Both the position numbers and the translations under genes were made by a program. Below, piece by piece: positions 16,946 through 25,664 of a DNA stretch of 64,000 bases (the first letter of the stretch is position 1; every line of letters starts with the position of its first letter). Below the pieces are notes generated by a model. The model was not told where the DNA came from. It did not search any database and worked only from the letters and a program-made list of their open reading frames with translations. Origin of the DNA: Thermus albus (GTDB lineage: Bacteria > Deinococcota > Deinococci > Deinococcales > Thermaceae); NCBI RefSeq assembly GCF_022760855.1, contig NZ_JAKTNR010000001.1:62001-126000 (forward strand), written 5' to 3'.

Positions 16946-18683
16946 GGGCGATCACCATAAGACCCAGTTCGCGAAGCTGCTCCTCGGACACAGGGCTTGG
17001 GGCCCCGGTGAGGGGGTCCTTCCCCTCCTTGTTCTTGGGGAAGGCGATGACCTCCCGGATGGAGGGGCTTGCGGTCATGAGGGCAAGGAGGCGGTCTAGG
17101 CCCCAGGCGATGCCCCCGTGGGGTGGGGCGCCGTAGCGGAGGGCCTCGAGGAAGAAGCCAAACTTTTCCTGCTGCTCCTCCTCTCCGATGCCCAGGATGC
17201 GGAACATCTTGGCCTGCAGCTGGGGGTCATGGATGCGGATGGAGCCGCCGCCCACCTCCACCCCGTTCAGCACCAGGTCGTAGGCCAGGGCCCGCACCTT
17301 CCCGGGGTCGGTGTCCAAGAGGGGGAGGTCCTGGGGGTGGGGGTGGGTGAAGGGATGGTGCATGTAGGTGTAGCGGCCCGCTTCCTCGTCCCACTCCAAG
17401 AGGGGGAAGTCCACCACCCAGAGGAAGCGGAAGCCTTCCCGGGAGAGGTTCAAGAGCTCCGCCAGCCTAAGCCGCACCTGCCCCATGGCATTGGCTGCCA
17501 CCTTGGCGGGCCCCGCCAGGAAGAGGAGGGTTTCCCCCGGGCCGGCTTTCGTGGTCTCCAGGAGATGGTGCTGTACGGGTTCCAAAAACTTGGCGATCCC
17601 GCCTGCCAATCCCCCCTCCTCCACCCTGGCAAAGGCCAGTCCCTTGGCCCCGTGGCGCTTGGCCAACTCCTCCAGGTCGGCGATCTCCTTTCGGGAGAGG
17701 GCCTTGGGCACCGCCAGGGCCTTTACCCTTTCCGCCTCCCGGAAAACCTGAAAGGCGCTTTCCCGGAAGAGGTGCCCCACTTCCTGGAGCTCTAGGCCAA
17801 AGCGGGTGTCGGGCTTATCGGAGCCAAAGCGCTCCAGGGCCTCCTGGTAGGCGAGGCGGGGAAAGGGAAGGGGAAGCTCCACCCCCAAGGCTTCGCGGAA
17901 CACGTGGGCCATGAGCCTTTCGTTAAGCGTTAGGATATCCTCCACCTCCACAAAACTCATCTCCAGGTCCATCTGGGTGAAATCGGGTTGGCGGTCGGCC
18001 CGGAGGTCCTCGTCCCGGAAGCAGCGGGCGATCTGGAAGTAGCGGTCAAAGCCCGCCACCATCAGCATCTGCTTGAAAAGCTGCGGGGATTGGGGTAGGG
18101 CATAGAAGAGGCCAGGTTGCTGCCGATAGGGCACCAGGAAATCCCGGGCCCCTTCCGGGGTGCTCTTGGTGAGGAAGGGGGTTTCCACCTGGATGAAGCC
18201 TTCCCGGTCCAGGAAGTCCCAGATGGCCTTGATGACCCGGTGGCGTAGGCGCAGGTTTTCCTGCATCCTCTTCCTGCGGAGGTCCAGGTAGCGGTATTTT
18301 AGGCGGAGTTCCTCCGAGACCTCCTTTTCCTCCTCGCCGCGCCAGCCGGCATCTATGGGAAAGGGAGGAGTTTTGGCTTCGGAAAGCACCTCCAAGGAGG
18401 AAAGCTCCACCTCCACTTTCCCCGTGGGCAGGCGAGGGTTGGGCTCGGGGCGCAGGCGCACGGTGCCCTTCACCCGGACCACCCACTCCGAGCGGACGCG
18501 TTCTGCTTCCTGGTAAGCGGGGCTTTCCGGGTGGGCCACCAGTTGGACCAGCCCTTCGCGGTCGCGGAGGTCCAGGAAGATGAGCCCCCCCAGGTCCCGG
18601 CGGCGGTTCACCCACCCCTCGAGGACCACCTCCTCCCCCACGTGCTCTTCCCTGAGGCTTCCGGCGAAGTGGGTGCGGCGCAT
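16938..18683 (-). CDS. aspS: Aspartyl-tRNA synthetase, bacterial (discriminating) type
   Basis: A 581-residue class IIb enzyme. It has an OB-fold anticodon domain ([21 protein letters not shown]), the core with motif 2 [16 protein letters not shown], a GAD insertion domain (about 285-420) and motif 3 [13 protein letters not shown]. The GAD insertion marks the bacterial type, equivalent to AspRS1 of T. thermophilus (580 residues), as opposed to the short archaeal-type AspRS2. AsnRS is encoded nearby, which fits a specific, discriminating enzyme. It is transcribed with hisS 24 nt upstream. Confidence 0.97.
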   Translation of the reverse strand: MRRTHFAGSLREEHVGEEVVLEGWVNRRRDLGGLIFLDLRDREGLVQLVAHPESPAYQEAERVRSEWVVRVKGTVRLRPEPNPRLPTGKVEVELSSLEVLSEAKTPPFPIDAGWRGEEEKEVSEELRLKYRYLDLRRKRMQENLRLRHRVIKAIWDFLDREGFIQVETPFLTKSTPEGARDFLVPYRQQPGLFYALPQSPQLFKQMLMVAGFDRYFQIARCFRDEDLRADRQPDFTQMDLEMSFVEVEDILTLNERLMAHVFREALGVELPLPFPRLAYQEALERFGSDKPDTRFGLELQEVGHLFRESAFQVFREAERVKALAVPKALSRKEIADLEELAKRHGAKGLAFARVEEGGLAGGIAKFLEPVQHHLLETTKAGPGETLLFLAGPAKVAANAMGQVRLRLAELLNLSREGFRFLWVVDFPLLEWDEEAGRYTYMHHPFTHPHPQDLPLLDTDPGKVRALAYDLVLNGVEVGGGSIRIHDPQLQAKMFRILGIGEEEQQEKFGFFLEALRYGAPPHGGIAWGLDRLLALMTASPSIREVIAFPKNKEGKDPLTGAPSPVSEEQLRELGLMVIAHG

Positions 18684-18707
18684 AATCCCCCAAATCTTAA
18701 CGGATGC

Positions 18708-19964
18708 TCAGGCCAGGGCGGAAAGGAGGAAACCCAGGGCCTCCCTTTGGGGAAGGCGCACCTGTTCCCCGGTGGCCAGGCGCTTCAGGGTGACCTCACC
18801 GGTCTTTAGCTCATCCTCTCCCAAGAAGCCCACGAAGGCCGCGTTCCGCTTCAGGGCTTCCTCCACGCCTTTGCCGGGCTTCTTGGGACTAAGGGCGTAC
18901 TCCGCCCGGATGCGGGGCCTCAAGGCCTCCGCCAGATAAAAGGCCTCGGATACCGCCTCTTCCGTGAGGGGGATAAGGTAAACATCGGGACCCTTTTCCT
19001 CGGCAACGCCCAGGCCCTCGGCCTCGAGGGCCAGGGCCACCCGCTCCACCCCGAAGGCGAACCCTACCCCGGGAACCCTGGGGCCACCCAGAAGCTCGGA
19101 AAGCCCGTCGTAACGCCCCCCACCCCCTAGGGCTGATTGGGCCCCAATCTCGGCGTGGTGCACCTCAAAGGCGGTGCGCACGTAGTAGTCCAGGCCCCGC
19201 ACCAGGGTGGGGTCCAGCTCGTAGGGCACGGAGAGCCTTTCCAGGTGGCGCTCCACCTCCTTTAGGTGCTCCCGGGCGGCTTCCCCGAGGAAGTCCAGCA
19301 TGGGCTTTACCTTAAGCTCCCGCAAAAGGGCCTGGTCCTTCTCGCTTTTTGAGTCTAGGATGCGCATGGGGTTGAGCTCCAGGCGCTCTTGGGAGTCGGG
19401 GGAAAGCTCTTCCTGGTAAGGGCTGAGCACCTCCCTCAGGTAGGCGTTGTAGCGGGCCCGGTCCTTCGGGTCCCCCACGGAGGAGAGCTTTAGGCTGAGG
19501 CGCCTTAGGCTGAGCTCCTTCAGGATCTCGTAGAGGAGGACGATGGCTTCCGCATCCAGGATGGGGCTTTCCGAACCTAAAGCCTCGTAGCTCACCTGGT
19601 GGAACTGGCGGTAGCGCCCTTTCTGGGGTCTTTCCGCCCGGAACATGGGCCCCGCCATCCAAAGCCTTACCGGCTGGGGCCAGACCTTCATCCCGTGCTC
19701 CAGATAGGCCCGCACCATGGCCGCGGTGCCCTCAGGGCGTAGGGTCAGGGAGCGCCCGCCCCGGTCCTGGAAGGTGAACATCTCCTTTCGGACGATGTCG
19801 GTGGAGATCCCCACCCCCTTTTCAAAGACCTGGGTTTCCTCAAACACGGGGGTGATGAACTCCAAGGCCCCCGCCGCCTCCAACACCCGGCGGGCGGTGG
19901 CCACGATGTGCTGGTGTAGCCTAAGCTCCTTGCCGAACAGGTCCTTGGCGCCGCGAACCGCCAT
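18708..19964 (-). CDS. hisS: Histidyl-tRNA synthetase
   Basis: A 418-residue class IIa dimer that charges tRNA-His. Motif 1 region is FITPVFEETQVFEKGVG, motif 2 FRAERPQKGRYRQFHQ, the histidine-specific loop LVRGLDYYVRTAFEV and motif 3 GVGFAFGVERVAL, followed by the anticodon domain. The ATG at 19964 (MAVRGAKDLFGKEL) matches the usual start; 49 further upstream codons are antisense to a small gene and rejected. A -10-like TAGAGT (19978-19973) lies 8 nt before the ATG. Confidence 0.97.
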   Translation of the reverse strand: MAVRGAKDLFGKELRLHQHIVATARRVLEAAGALEFITPVFEETQVFEKGVGISTDIVRKEMFTFQDRGGRSLTLRPEGTAAMVRAYLEHGMKVWPQPVRLWMAGPMFRAERPQKGRYRQFHQVSYEALGSESPILDAEAIVLLYEILKELSLRRLSLKLSSVGDPKDRARYNAYLREVLSPYQEELSPDSQERLELNPMRILDSKSEKDQALLRELKVKPMLDFLGEAAREHLKEVERHLERLSVPYELDPTLVRGLDYYVRTAFEVHHAEIGAQSALGGGGRYDGLSELLGGPRVPGVGFAFGVERVALALEAEGLGVAEEKGPDVYLIPLTEEAVSEAFYLAEALRPRIRAEYALSPKKPGKGVEEALKRNAAFVGFLGEDELKTGEVTLKRLATGEQVRLPQREALGFLLSALA

Positions 19965-19967
19965 ACC

Positions 19968-19997
19968 TTTACACTCTACCGCAACCTTTTGTATATT
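19968..19997 (+). promoter_or_regulatory. Leaderless promoter of a small exported protein
   Basis: TTTACA (19968-19973), an 18-bp spacer and TATATT (19992-19997), with the ATG exactly 6 nt downstream at 20004. It overlaps the divergent hisS promoter region. Confidence 0.55.
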
Positions 19998-20003
19998 GGG
20001 GCC

Positions 20004-20339
20004 ATGGCCGCAAAGGGCTTGGGGCGGACCCTGGCTGTTTTTCTCTACCTCTCCCTTACCCTCACCGCCTCCACCGGGGTGGCCCTGCAGATGTACCTCA
20101 TGCAGGTGCAAAACCCCGGGCTCAGGGCCGACCTATGCCAGGCTCCGGGTGGGGAGAGGGAGGTGGATCACTCCCTCTTTTGCGGCCTGCAGGTGGCTCC
20201 GGGCTCGCCTCCTGTAGGGGAGGTGGCGCCCCCTACCCTGGTGCAGGTATTGCGGGCTCGGGTTGCTCCCGAGCCCGGTTACCCCGAACCCAAGGGAAAG
20301 GCTTTTTCTCCCCGGTCCCCCCCTTTTGCCCAGAACTAG
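20004..20339 (+). CDS. Small exported protein, hypothetical
   Basis: A 111-residue protein of unknown function. An N-terminal hydrophobic segment (about residues 7-30) is followed by a hydrophilic region with two cysteines, in LCQAP and LFCGLQVAP, 16 residues apart. These could form a disulfide after export. The tail is proline-rich. The start is chosen by the -10/N6/ATG spacing; there is no ribosome site. It is divergent from hisS. Confidence 0.55.
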   Translation: MAAKGLGRTLAVFLYLSLTLTASTGVALQMYLMQVQNPGLRADLCQAPGGEREVDHSLFCGLQVAPGSPPVGEVAPPTLVQVLRARVAPEPGYPEPKGKAFSPRSPPFAQN

Positions 20340-20391
20340 GGTTTTCCCCAGCGTGGGGCGAAAGGGCTTTTGGGCGAAAGGAGGGTGGACC

Positions 20392-20985
20392 TTGGAAGCG
20401 GTGGTGTATACGGATAGCTTGTACCTTTACGCTTTGGTTTACAGGGCCTTGAGTAAAGGAGGCTGGAAGGTGGGTTGGAGGCAAGGCCAGGGCCTGGCCC
20501 TAGCCGGTTTAGACCAGTTGGAGAAGGGGGAGGTGGTGGTGTGGTCCACCCCTTGGGGGCTTAGGGCCTACGATCCCCTGAACTTTGCCTTTTTGACCCA
20601 TCGGGACGATCCCCAATCCCTGGTCCAGGGGTTAAGGGGCAGGGCGGGCTTGAGGCTTCTCCCGGGGGAAAGGGAAGTCCTCTTGGCCCTGGGAAAGGGG
20701 GTGGAGGCGAAAGGGAAACCTTTGGCCGGGCACCTGGGTTGGCCTTACCATCGGGCGCGCTTTTTCCTGAGGGGCCTCAGGAACAAGTTTGGCCTCCCCT
20801 TAGGGGACCTGCTCCGCCTTGCCCGGCATCAGGTGCAGGTAGCGGGGTTTGAGGGCCACGCGAAGCCGCTGGCCGGGGTGCAGGCGAAGCCTTTCCTGCA
20901 CGTGCCGGGGCAGGAGGAGGCTCAGGGCCACGGGTCCCAGGAAGCGCCCCCGGTACGCCAGGCCTTCGGGGTGCAGGCTCTCTAG
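20392..20985 (+). CDS. Hypothetical protein with long antisense overlap of modC
   Basis: I do not recognise this 197-codon frame. TTG 20392 follows a strong GGAGGGTGG site (20380-20388). The first ~135 residues look protein-like: alternating hydrophobic strands (AVVYTDSLYLYALVYRAL, VVVWSTPWGLRAYDPLN) as in a receiver-like fold. A basic helix (ARFFLRGLRNKFGLPLGDLLRLA) resembles a winged-helix end. From about 20800 it is antisense to modC and looks like a shadow, so the natural end may have been lost by mutation or frameshift. Confidence 0.5.
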   Translation: MEAVVYTDSLYLYALVYRALSKGGWKVGWRQGQGLALAGLDQLEKGEVVVWSTPWGLRAYDPLNFAFLTHRDDPQSLVQGLRGRAGLRLLPGEREVLLALGKGVEAKGKPLAGHLGWPYHRARFFLRGLRNKFGLPLGDLLRLARHQVQVAGFEGHAKPLAGVQAKPFLHVPGQEEAQGHGSQEAPPVRQAFGVQAL

Positions 20986-21810
20986 GATGCCTTCCAGCAC
21001 GTTGTGGGACGGAGGGGGGCGGTCTTCCCGCACCACGATCACCTCCTCCGCCCGCACCCCCAGCCAGGCCTCTTGCCCTGGGCGGGCCCAGGGGGGAAGG
21101 GGTAGGTGGAGGTGGACCTGGCCGAGCCAGACCCCTTCTTCCCCAATGCGCACGGGGAAGAGGTTCTCGTAGCCTAATAGCCGGGCCACCTCCACCTCCT
21201 TGGGGGAGGCCAGGACTTCCTCGGGGGGGCCTTCTTGGAGGATCCTTCCCCGTCCCATCACTAAAAGCCAGTCGGCCATGCGGGCCAAGGCGGGATCGTG
21301 GGTTACAGCCAGGGTGGGAATCCCCTCCCTGCGGATAAGGTCTACTAGCTCTCCCATGACCAGGTCCTTGGTGAGGAGGTCCAGGGCGCTGGTGGGTTCG
21401 TCCAGGAGAAGGAGTTCTGGGTTTCGGGCCAGGGCCCGGGCCAGGGCCACCCGCTGCTTTTGCCCTCCGGAAAGCTGGTTGGGCCGCTTGTGGGCGTGGT
21501 CCAGGAGGCCTACCCGCTCCAAGAGGGCCAGGGCCATTTTTTTCCGGTTTTCCCCCTTAAGGGGGAAGGCCACGTTTTCCCAGGCGGTCATGTGGGGGAA
21601 AAGGGCCAGCTCTTGGGGAAGGTAGCCCACGGGACGCCTTTCTGGAGGCAGGCCCGCAAAGGGGGTGCCTTTTGCGGGTACCAGGCCAGCCAGGGCCTTG
21701 AGCAGGGTGGTTTTGCCGGTGCCGCTTTCCCCCAAAAGTACGGTGAACCCGCGGATCTGGAAGTGGGCCTCGAGGGGAATGGGCTTTTTTATGGTGTAGT
21801 GGACCTCCAT
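20800..21810 (-). CDS. modC: Molybdate/tungstate ABC transporter ATPase
   Basis: A 336-residue cytoplasmic ATPase that powers oxyanion import with ModB and ModA. Walker A is LLGESGTGKTTLL, Q-loop YLPQE, signature LSGGQKQRVALARAL, Walker [13 protein letters not shown] and the switch His is in VTHDPA. The C-terminal ~110 residues form a TOBE-like domain. ATG 21810 has GGGAGG just upstream; the longer frame starts inside modB. It overlaps modB by 22 nt. Confidence 0.92.
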   Translation of the reverse strand: MEVHYTIKKPIPLEAHFQIRGFTVLLGESGTGKTTLLKALAGLVPAKGTPFAGLPPERRPVGYLPQELALFPHMTAWENVAFPLKGENRKKMALALLERVGLLDHAHKRPNQLSGGQKQRVALARALARNPELLLLDEPTSALDLLTKDLVMGELVDLIRREGIPTLAVTHDPALARMADWLLVMGRGRILQEGPPEEVLASPKEVEVARLLGYENLFPVRIGEEGVWLGQVHLHLPLPPWARPGQEAWLGVRAEEVIVVREDRPPPSHNVLEGILESLHPEGLAYRGRFLGPVALSLLLPRHVQERLRLHPGQRLRVALKPRYLHLMPGKAEQVP

Positions 21811-22475
21811 GTCCTCCCTTTCGCCTCCAGCCATCTGGCCACAGTTAGGATGGCCAGGCTTAGAAGGAGCAAGGTTAGGGAAGTGGTGGCGGCATCCCTA
21901 AAGCGCAGGGCCTGGACCAGGTCATAGAGGTAGATGCTCACCATCTGGGTTTTGCCGGGGATGGATCCTCCCACCATGAGGACCACCCCGAACTCCCCCA
22001 GGGTATGGGCAAAGGCCAGGAGGGAACCGGAGAGCACCCCGGGCCAGACCAAGGGGAGGATTACCCTAACCCAGATCTTGGCCCTGGGGGCCCCCAGGGT
22101 CCGGGCCACCTCCAAGAGGTTCCGGTCCAAGGACAAGAAGGCTTCCCGGTAGGCGGTGAGGGCGAAGGGCAGGCTGAAGAGGACGCTGGCGAAGACCAGG
22201 CCCTCAAAGTGGAAGGCCCAGGTAAAGCCCGTAAGCCTATGCCAGGGCCCCTCGGGTCCCAAAAAGACGAGGATGTAAAATCCCAGCACCGTGGGAGGCA
22301 GAACCAAGGGGAGGAGGAAGACGGCCTCCAGAAAAGTCTTCATGGGGAGGCGGTAAAAGGCCAAGGCCCAGGCCAGGGGAATGCCTATGGGAAGGAGGAT
22401 GAGGGAAGTCGCCAGGGCCACTTCCAAGGAGAGGCGGAGGGAGATCCAAAACAAGGGGTCCACGCCGCTCATCAT
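21789..22475 (-). CDS. modB: Molybdate/tungstate ABC transporter permease
   Basis: A 228-residue membrane protein with about five to six helices. It carries the EAA loop for docking ModC, EVARTLGAPRAKIWVRVILP. Typical ModB text includes LLPLVLPPTVLGFYIL and AHTLGEFGVVLMVGG. Its ATG overlaps the modA stop (ATGA), so the three genes are translated as a unit. Confidence 0.93.
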   Translation of the reverse strand: MMSGVDPLFWISLRLSLEVALATSLILLPIGIPLAWALAFYRLPMKTFLEAVFLLPLVLPPTVLGFYILVFLGPEGPWHRLTGFTWAFHFEGLVFASVLFSLPFALTAYREAFLSLDRNLLEVARTLGAPRAKIWVRVILPLVWPGVLSGSLLAFAHTLGEFGVVLMVGGSIPGKTQMVSIYLYDLVQALRFRDAATTSLTLLLLSLAILTVARWLEAKGRTWRSTTP

Positions 22476-23386
22476 TCAGACTTTTCCCCCGGTAGCAAGA
22501 AGCCGTAGTGCCTGAAGATGGCACGGGCCTCCTCGCTGCCCACGAAGCGGTAGAAGGCCAACACCTCGGGGCGGCCTTTCCCTTTTAGGATGACGTAGGC
22601 TTGCTCCAACCTCAAGTGGCTCTCAAAGGGGGAGAGCCAGTAGACCCCGGGGCGGGAGAGGCTTTCGTTTACCGCCAGGGACAGGGCCAGGATGCCGGCC
22701 CGGGTGGAGGTTAGGGCCAGCTGCGCGGTATGGGAGATGTTCTCGCCGTAGACGAACTCAAAGCTAGGTTTGCCCTGGCGCAGGGGGCTTGCGTCCCAGT
22801 AGGCCTCCACCCCGCCGGTAAGGGTTTCCCACGGGATCTCGTCCCAGGAAAGTTGGGAAAAGGGCTTGTTGGTCTCCGGGAGGGTGATGGCCTTCCTCTT
22901 GATGAGGCCATAGTGCTCCAGCAGGGTGATGGCGGCCCGGCCGTAGGGGGCATGCACGGGGTTGGCGATGGCCAGCCGGGTGATGCGGGGGTCCTTGAGG
23001 GCCTCGGGGCTCGGTTCCAGTTTCAGGTTACGGTCCAGCCAGATCACCATACGCCCGATGGCGTAAGGCTTGCGGGTTCCCGGTTCGGCCAGGCCTTGCT
23101 TTTCTAGAAGCTCGGGATAGACCTTTTCCGCGGAAAAGAAGAGGTCGGCCTCGAGGCCCTGGGTGAGCTGGGTGTAGAACTTTCCCGAGGAGCCGAAGAT
23201 GAGGTTGATCTTTACCCCGGGGTTTTTGGCCTCAAAGGCCTTGGCTATATCCTGGAGGGCAAACTGCAGGTCGGCTGCGGCCACCACCCTGACCTGCTTG
23301 CTTTGCGCCCACACCGGCCCCAAACCGAGGAGGCCTATACCCACCGTCAAACCCACCAAAAACCGGATAACCGTAAGTCTACCCAT
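22472..23386 (-). CDS. modA: Molybdate-type periplasmic substrate-binding protein
   Basis: A 304-residue binding protein with a signal peptide (about residues 1-28 ending VWAQS). The ModA family is shown by VVAAADLQFALQDIAKAF, NLIFGSSGKFYTQLTQG, ADLFFSAE and IANPVHAPYG. ATG 23386 has a perfect AAAGGAGGT site; the longer upstream frame lacks one. Molybdate and tungstate binders cannot be separated from this sequence alone. The preceding structured leader may control the operon. Confidence 0.9.
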   Translation of the reverse strand: MGRLTVIRFLVGLTVGIGLLGLGPVWAQSKQVRVVAAADLQFALQDIAKAFEAKNPGVKINLIFGSSGKFYTQLTQGLEADLFFSAEKVYPELLEKQGLAEPGTRKPYAIGRMVIWLDRNLKLEPSPEALKDPRITRLAIANPVHAPYGRAAITLLEHYGLIKRKAITLPETNKPFSQLSWDEIPWETLTGGVEAYWDASPLRQGKPSFEFVYGENISHTAQLALTSTRAGILALSLAVNESLSRPGVYWLSPFESHLRLEQAYVILKGKGRPEVLAFYRFVGSEEARAIFRHYGFLLPGEKSE

Positions 23387-23497
23387 GGTTACCTCCTTTG
23401 CGACCGCGGCAGGCAACAGGGTTGCCCCCGTTACCCCGGGGCCATTGGCCCGGCCCGGCAGGCCCTAGGGGTCTGGCCGGGCTCGGAGGCTGGAGCC
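23387..23497 (-). ncRNA. Structured 5' leader of modABC, class unknown
   Basis: Between the promoter and modA about 105 nt of leader contains three adjacent perfect or near-perfect hairpins on the minus strand. They are GCCCGGC with GCCGGGC (17-nt loop), GGGCC-AAT-GGCCC and GGCAAC-CCT-GTTGCC, followed by the ribosome site. No uridine tract follows the last hairpin, so translational control is more likely than termination. I cannot match it to a named riboswitch; the Moco RNA motif is the obvious one to test. Confidence 0.5.
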
Positions 23498-23527
23498 ATC
23501 CTATCGGGGGGAGGGGGGAGCTGTCAA
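23498..23527 (-). promoter_or_regulatory. modABC promoter
   Basis: A consensus TTGACA (23527-23522), an 18-bp C-rich spacer and TAGGAT (23503-23498). Transcription would begin near 23491. Confidence 0.75.
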
Positions 23528-23552
23528 CTGGGCCCGCGGGGCTCCCCTGGAC

Positions 23553-23582
23553 TTGCATAAGTTTACACTCATGCGCTATCCT
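23553..23582 (+). promoter_or_regulatory. argF promoter
   Basis: TTGCAT (23553-23558), 18 bp, TATCCT (23577-23582), then 9 nt to the argF ATG. There is no ribosome site, so the transcript is short-leadered or leaderless. Confidence 0.55.
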
Positions 23583-23591
23583 AAAACCCTC

Positions 23592-24497
23592 ATGGCGGGA
23601 GATCCCCTCACCCGGCCCAAGGACTTTTTGGACTTCAAGGCCTACGGCAGAAGGGAAGTGGAGGACCTTTTGACCTTGGCGGAAACCCTTAAGCGGGAGC
23701 GCTACCGGGGAGAGAACCTCAAGGGCAAGGTGCTGGCCTTGCTCTTTGAGAAGCCTTCCTTGCGTACCCGAACCACCCTCGAGGTGGCCATGCTGCACCT
23801 GGGAGGACACGCGGTCTACCTGGACCAGAAGCAGGTGGGCATTGGGGAAAGGGAACCGGTAAGGGACATCGCTAAGAACTTGGAGCGCTTCGTGGAGGGG
23901 ATTGCGGCCCGGGTTTACCGGCATGAGACCGTGGAGGAACTGGCCCGCCACGCCCGTATCCCGGTGATCAACGCCCTTTCTGACCGGGTCCATCCCTTAC
24001 AGGCCCTGGCGGACCTCCTCACCCTAAAGGAGGCCTTTGGGGGTTGGGAGGGCCTCGAGGTGGCCTGGGTGGGGGATGGGAATAACGTCTTGAACTCTCT
24101 TTTGGAGGTGGCCCCCCTGGTGGGCTTGCGCATGCGGGTGGCCACGCCCAAAGGCTACGAACCGGATCCCGATCTTTTGCGAAGGGCAGGGGCCCTGTTT
24201 ACCCATGACCCTAGGGAGGCGGCCTCGGGTGCCCATGCCCTTTACACCGATGTCTGGACCAGCATGGGCCAGGAGGCGGAGCGGGCGAAACGGCTTTTGG
24301 ACTTTAACGGGTTCCAGGTCAACGGGGAGCTCTTGAAGCTCCTCCGTCCTGAAGGCATCTTCCTCCACTGCCTTCCCGCCCATTACGGGGAGGAGACCAC
24401 GGAGGAGGCGGTGCACGGGCCCCGGAGCCGGGTTTTTGACCAGGCGGAAAACCGCCTTCACACCGCCAAGGCGGTCCTCCTCCGCCTGTTAAGCTAG
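23592..24497 (+). CDS. argF: Ornithine carbamoyltransferase
   Basis: A 301-residue enzyme that makes citrulline from ornithine and carbamoyl phosphate in arginine synthesis. The carbamoyl-phosphate loop is SLRTRTT, followed by HPLQALADLLT, GDGNNVLNSL for ornithine binding and the catalytic HCLPAHYGEE. ATG 23592 (MAGDPLTRPKDFLDF) gives the length I recall for T. thermophilus ArgF, and the near-leaderless promoter supports it over the earlier in-frame ATGs. Followed by argC and argJ on the same strand. Confidence 0.96.
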   Translation: MAGDPLTRPKDFLDFKAYGRREVEDLLTLAETLKRERYRGENLKGKVLALLFEKPSLRTRTTLEVAMLHLGGHAVYLDQKQVGIGEREPVRDIAKNLERFVEGIAARVYRHETVEELARHARIPVINALSDRVHPLQALADLLTLKEAFGGWEGLEVAWVGDGNNVLNSLLEVAPLVGLRMRVATPKGYEPDPDLLRRAGALFTHDPREAASGAHALYTDVWTSMGQEAERAKRLLDFNGFQVNGELLKLLRPEGIFLHCLPAHYGEETTEEAVHGPRSRVFDQAENRLHTAKAVLLRLLS

Positions 24498-24501
24498 GGG
24501 T

Positions 24502-24621
24502 ATGGTGCAGCCTTACCGCTTGTTGGAGAAGTTTTTGAAGCTTCCCCTGGCCTTTGGGGATTGGGCTCGGCTTTGGCCTTTGGTCCTTGGGGCGGGCATC
24601 CCTTGGAGGGCGCTTTGGTAA
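24502..24621 (+). CDS. Possible 39-residue hydrophobic peptide between argF and argC
   Basis: An open frame starting MVQPYRLLEKFLKLPLAFGD fills the gap between argF (ends 24497) and argC (starts 24615), overlapping argC by 7 nt. It is tryptophan- and leucine-rich and could be a membrane peptide, or could serve to couple translation into argC. An AGGGG element lies just upstream, tight for ATG 24502 and better for GTG 24505. It encodes only two arginines in its first half, so it is not an obvious arginine attenuator. Reality is uncertain. Confidence 0.35.
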   Translation: MVQPYRLLEKFLKLPLAFGDWARLWPLVLGAGIPWRALW

Positions 24622-25664
24622 GGGTGGGCATCCTGGGAGCCTCGGGGTATGGGGGCGGGGAGCTCCTTCGCCTACTCAAGGCCCATCCAGGGGTGGAGCT
24701 CGTGGGGTTCACAAGCCGGAGGCGGGAGGGAAGGCCCCTTTCCGCCGCCTGGCCCCAGCTATGGGACGATAGGCCCTTTGCCCCCCAGGAGGAGGTGCTG
24801 GAACGGGCGGAGGTGGTCTTCCTGGCCCTGCCCAATGGCCTAGCCATGGAGATTGCCCCCCGGGCCCTGGAGGCCGGCAAGCGGGTGATTGACCTTTCCG
24901 GGGACTTCCGGCTTCCTCCTGCGGTCTACGAGGCCTGGTACGGAATCCCCCATAAAAGCCCAGGGCTGTACCGGGAAGCAGTTTATGGGCTTCCTGAGCT
25001 CCACCGGGAAGAGCTTAGAGGGGCTAGGTTGGTGGCCAACCCCGGCTGCTACGTGACTTCGGCCACTTTAGCCCTTGCCCCTTTGGCTAAAGAGGGCGTT
25101 TTACGGAAAGCCTTTCTCGTGGGCCTAAGCGGGGTTTCCGGAGCGGGTAGGGAAGGGGAAGGAACGTTTTTTGCTGAGGTGAACGAGAACCTAAAGCCCT
25201 ATAAGGTGGGGGGTGTCCACCGTCACATCCCCGAGATGGAGCAGAACCTGGGCCGCCTTCTGGCCCAGGGGCGCCCGGTTAAAACCCACGGACCCAAAGG
25301 GGAGGTGCGCTTATCCTTTGTTCCCCACCTGGTGCCCATGACCCGGGGCATCCTGGTGACCGCGGAGGTGGAGGCGGAGGGGGGTTGGAGCCAGAAGACC
25401 TTGGATGACCTTTACCAGGATTTCTACGCCCAGGAGCCTTTTGTGCGGGTTTTGCGGGAGGCTTTGCCCGAAACCAAGGGCACCTATGCCTCCAACCGTG
25501 TGGATGTGAAACCCCTTTTTGAAGCCCGCACAGGGCGCATTTTGGTCTTTGCCGCCCTGGATAACCTGGTCAAGGGTATGGCGGGCCAAGCGGTGCAGAA
25601 CCTGAACCTCATGCTGGGTTTTCCTGAAGAGACCGCGCTTCCCAAGGAGGGGATATGGCCGTGA
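24615..25664 (+). CDS. argC: N-acetyl-gamma-glutamyl-phosphate reductase
   Basis: A 349-residue NADPH-dependent reductase, third step of arginine synthesis. The N-terminal dinucleotide motif is [18 protein letters not shown], the catalytic cysteine is in VANPGCYVT, and the C-terminal half has [11 protein letters not shown] and [15 protein letters not shown] 24615 has GGAGG at 24605-24609 and yields the normal start [10 protein letters not shown]. The longer frame from 24561 would add sequence absent from ArgC. It overlaps argJ by 10 nt. Confidence 0.94.
   Translation: MVRVGILGASGYGGGELLRLLKAHPGVELVGFTSRRREGRPLSAAWPQLWDDRPFAPQEEVLERAEVVFLALPNGLAMEIAPRALEAGKRVIDLSGDFRLPPAVYEAWYGIPHKSPGLYREAVYGLPELHREELRGARLVANPGCYVTSATLALAPLAKEGVLRKAFLVGLSGVSGAGREGEGTFFAEVNENLKPYKVGGVHRHIPEMEQNLGRLLAQGRPVKTHGPKGEVRLSFVPHLVPMTRGILVTAEVEAEGGWSQKTLDDLYQDFYAQEPFVRVLREALPETKGTYASNRVDVKPLFEARTGRILVFAALDNLVKGMAGQAVQNLNLMLGFPEETALPKEGIWP

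Noticed and set aside
19965..20111. N-terminal extension of the hisS frame
   Set aside because: HisRS normally starts at MAVRG-like sequence; the extension is antisense to the small leaderless gene at 20004.
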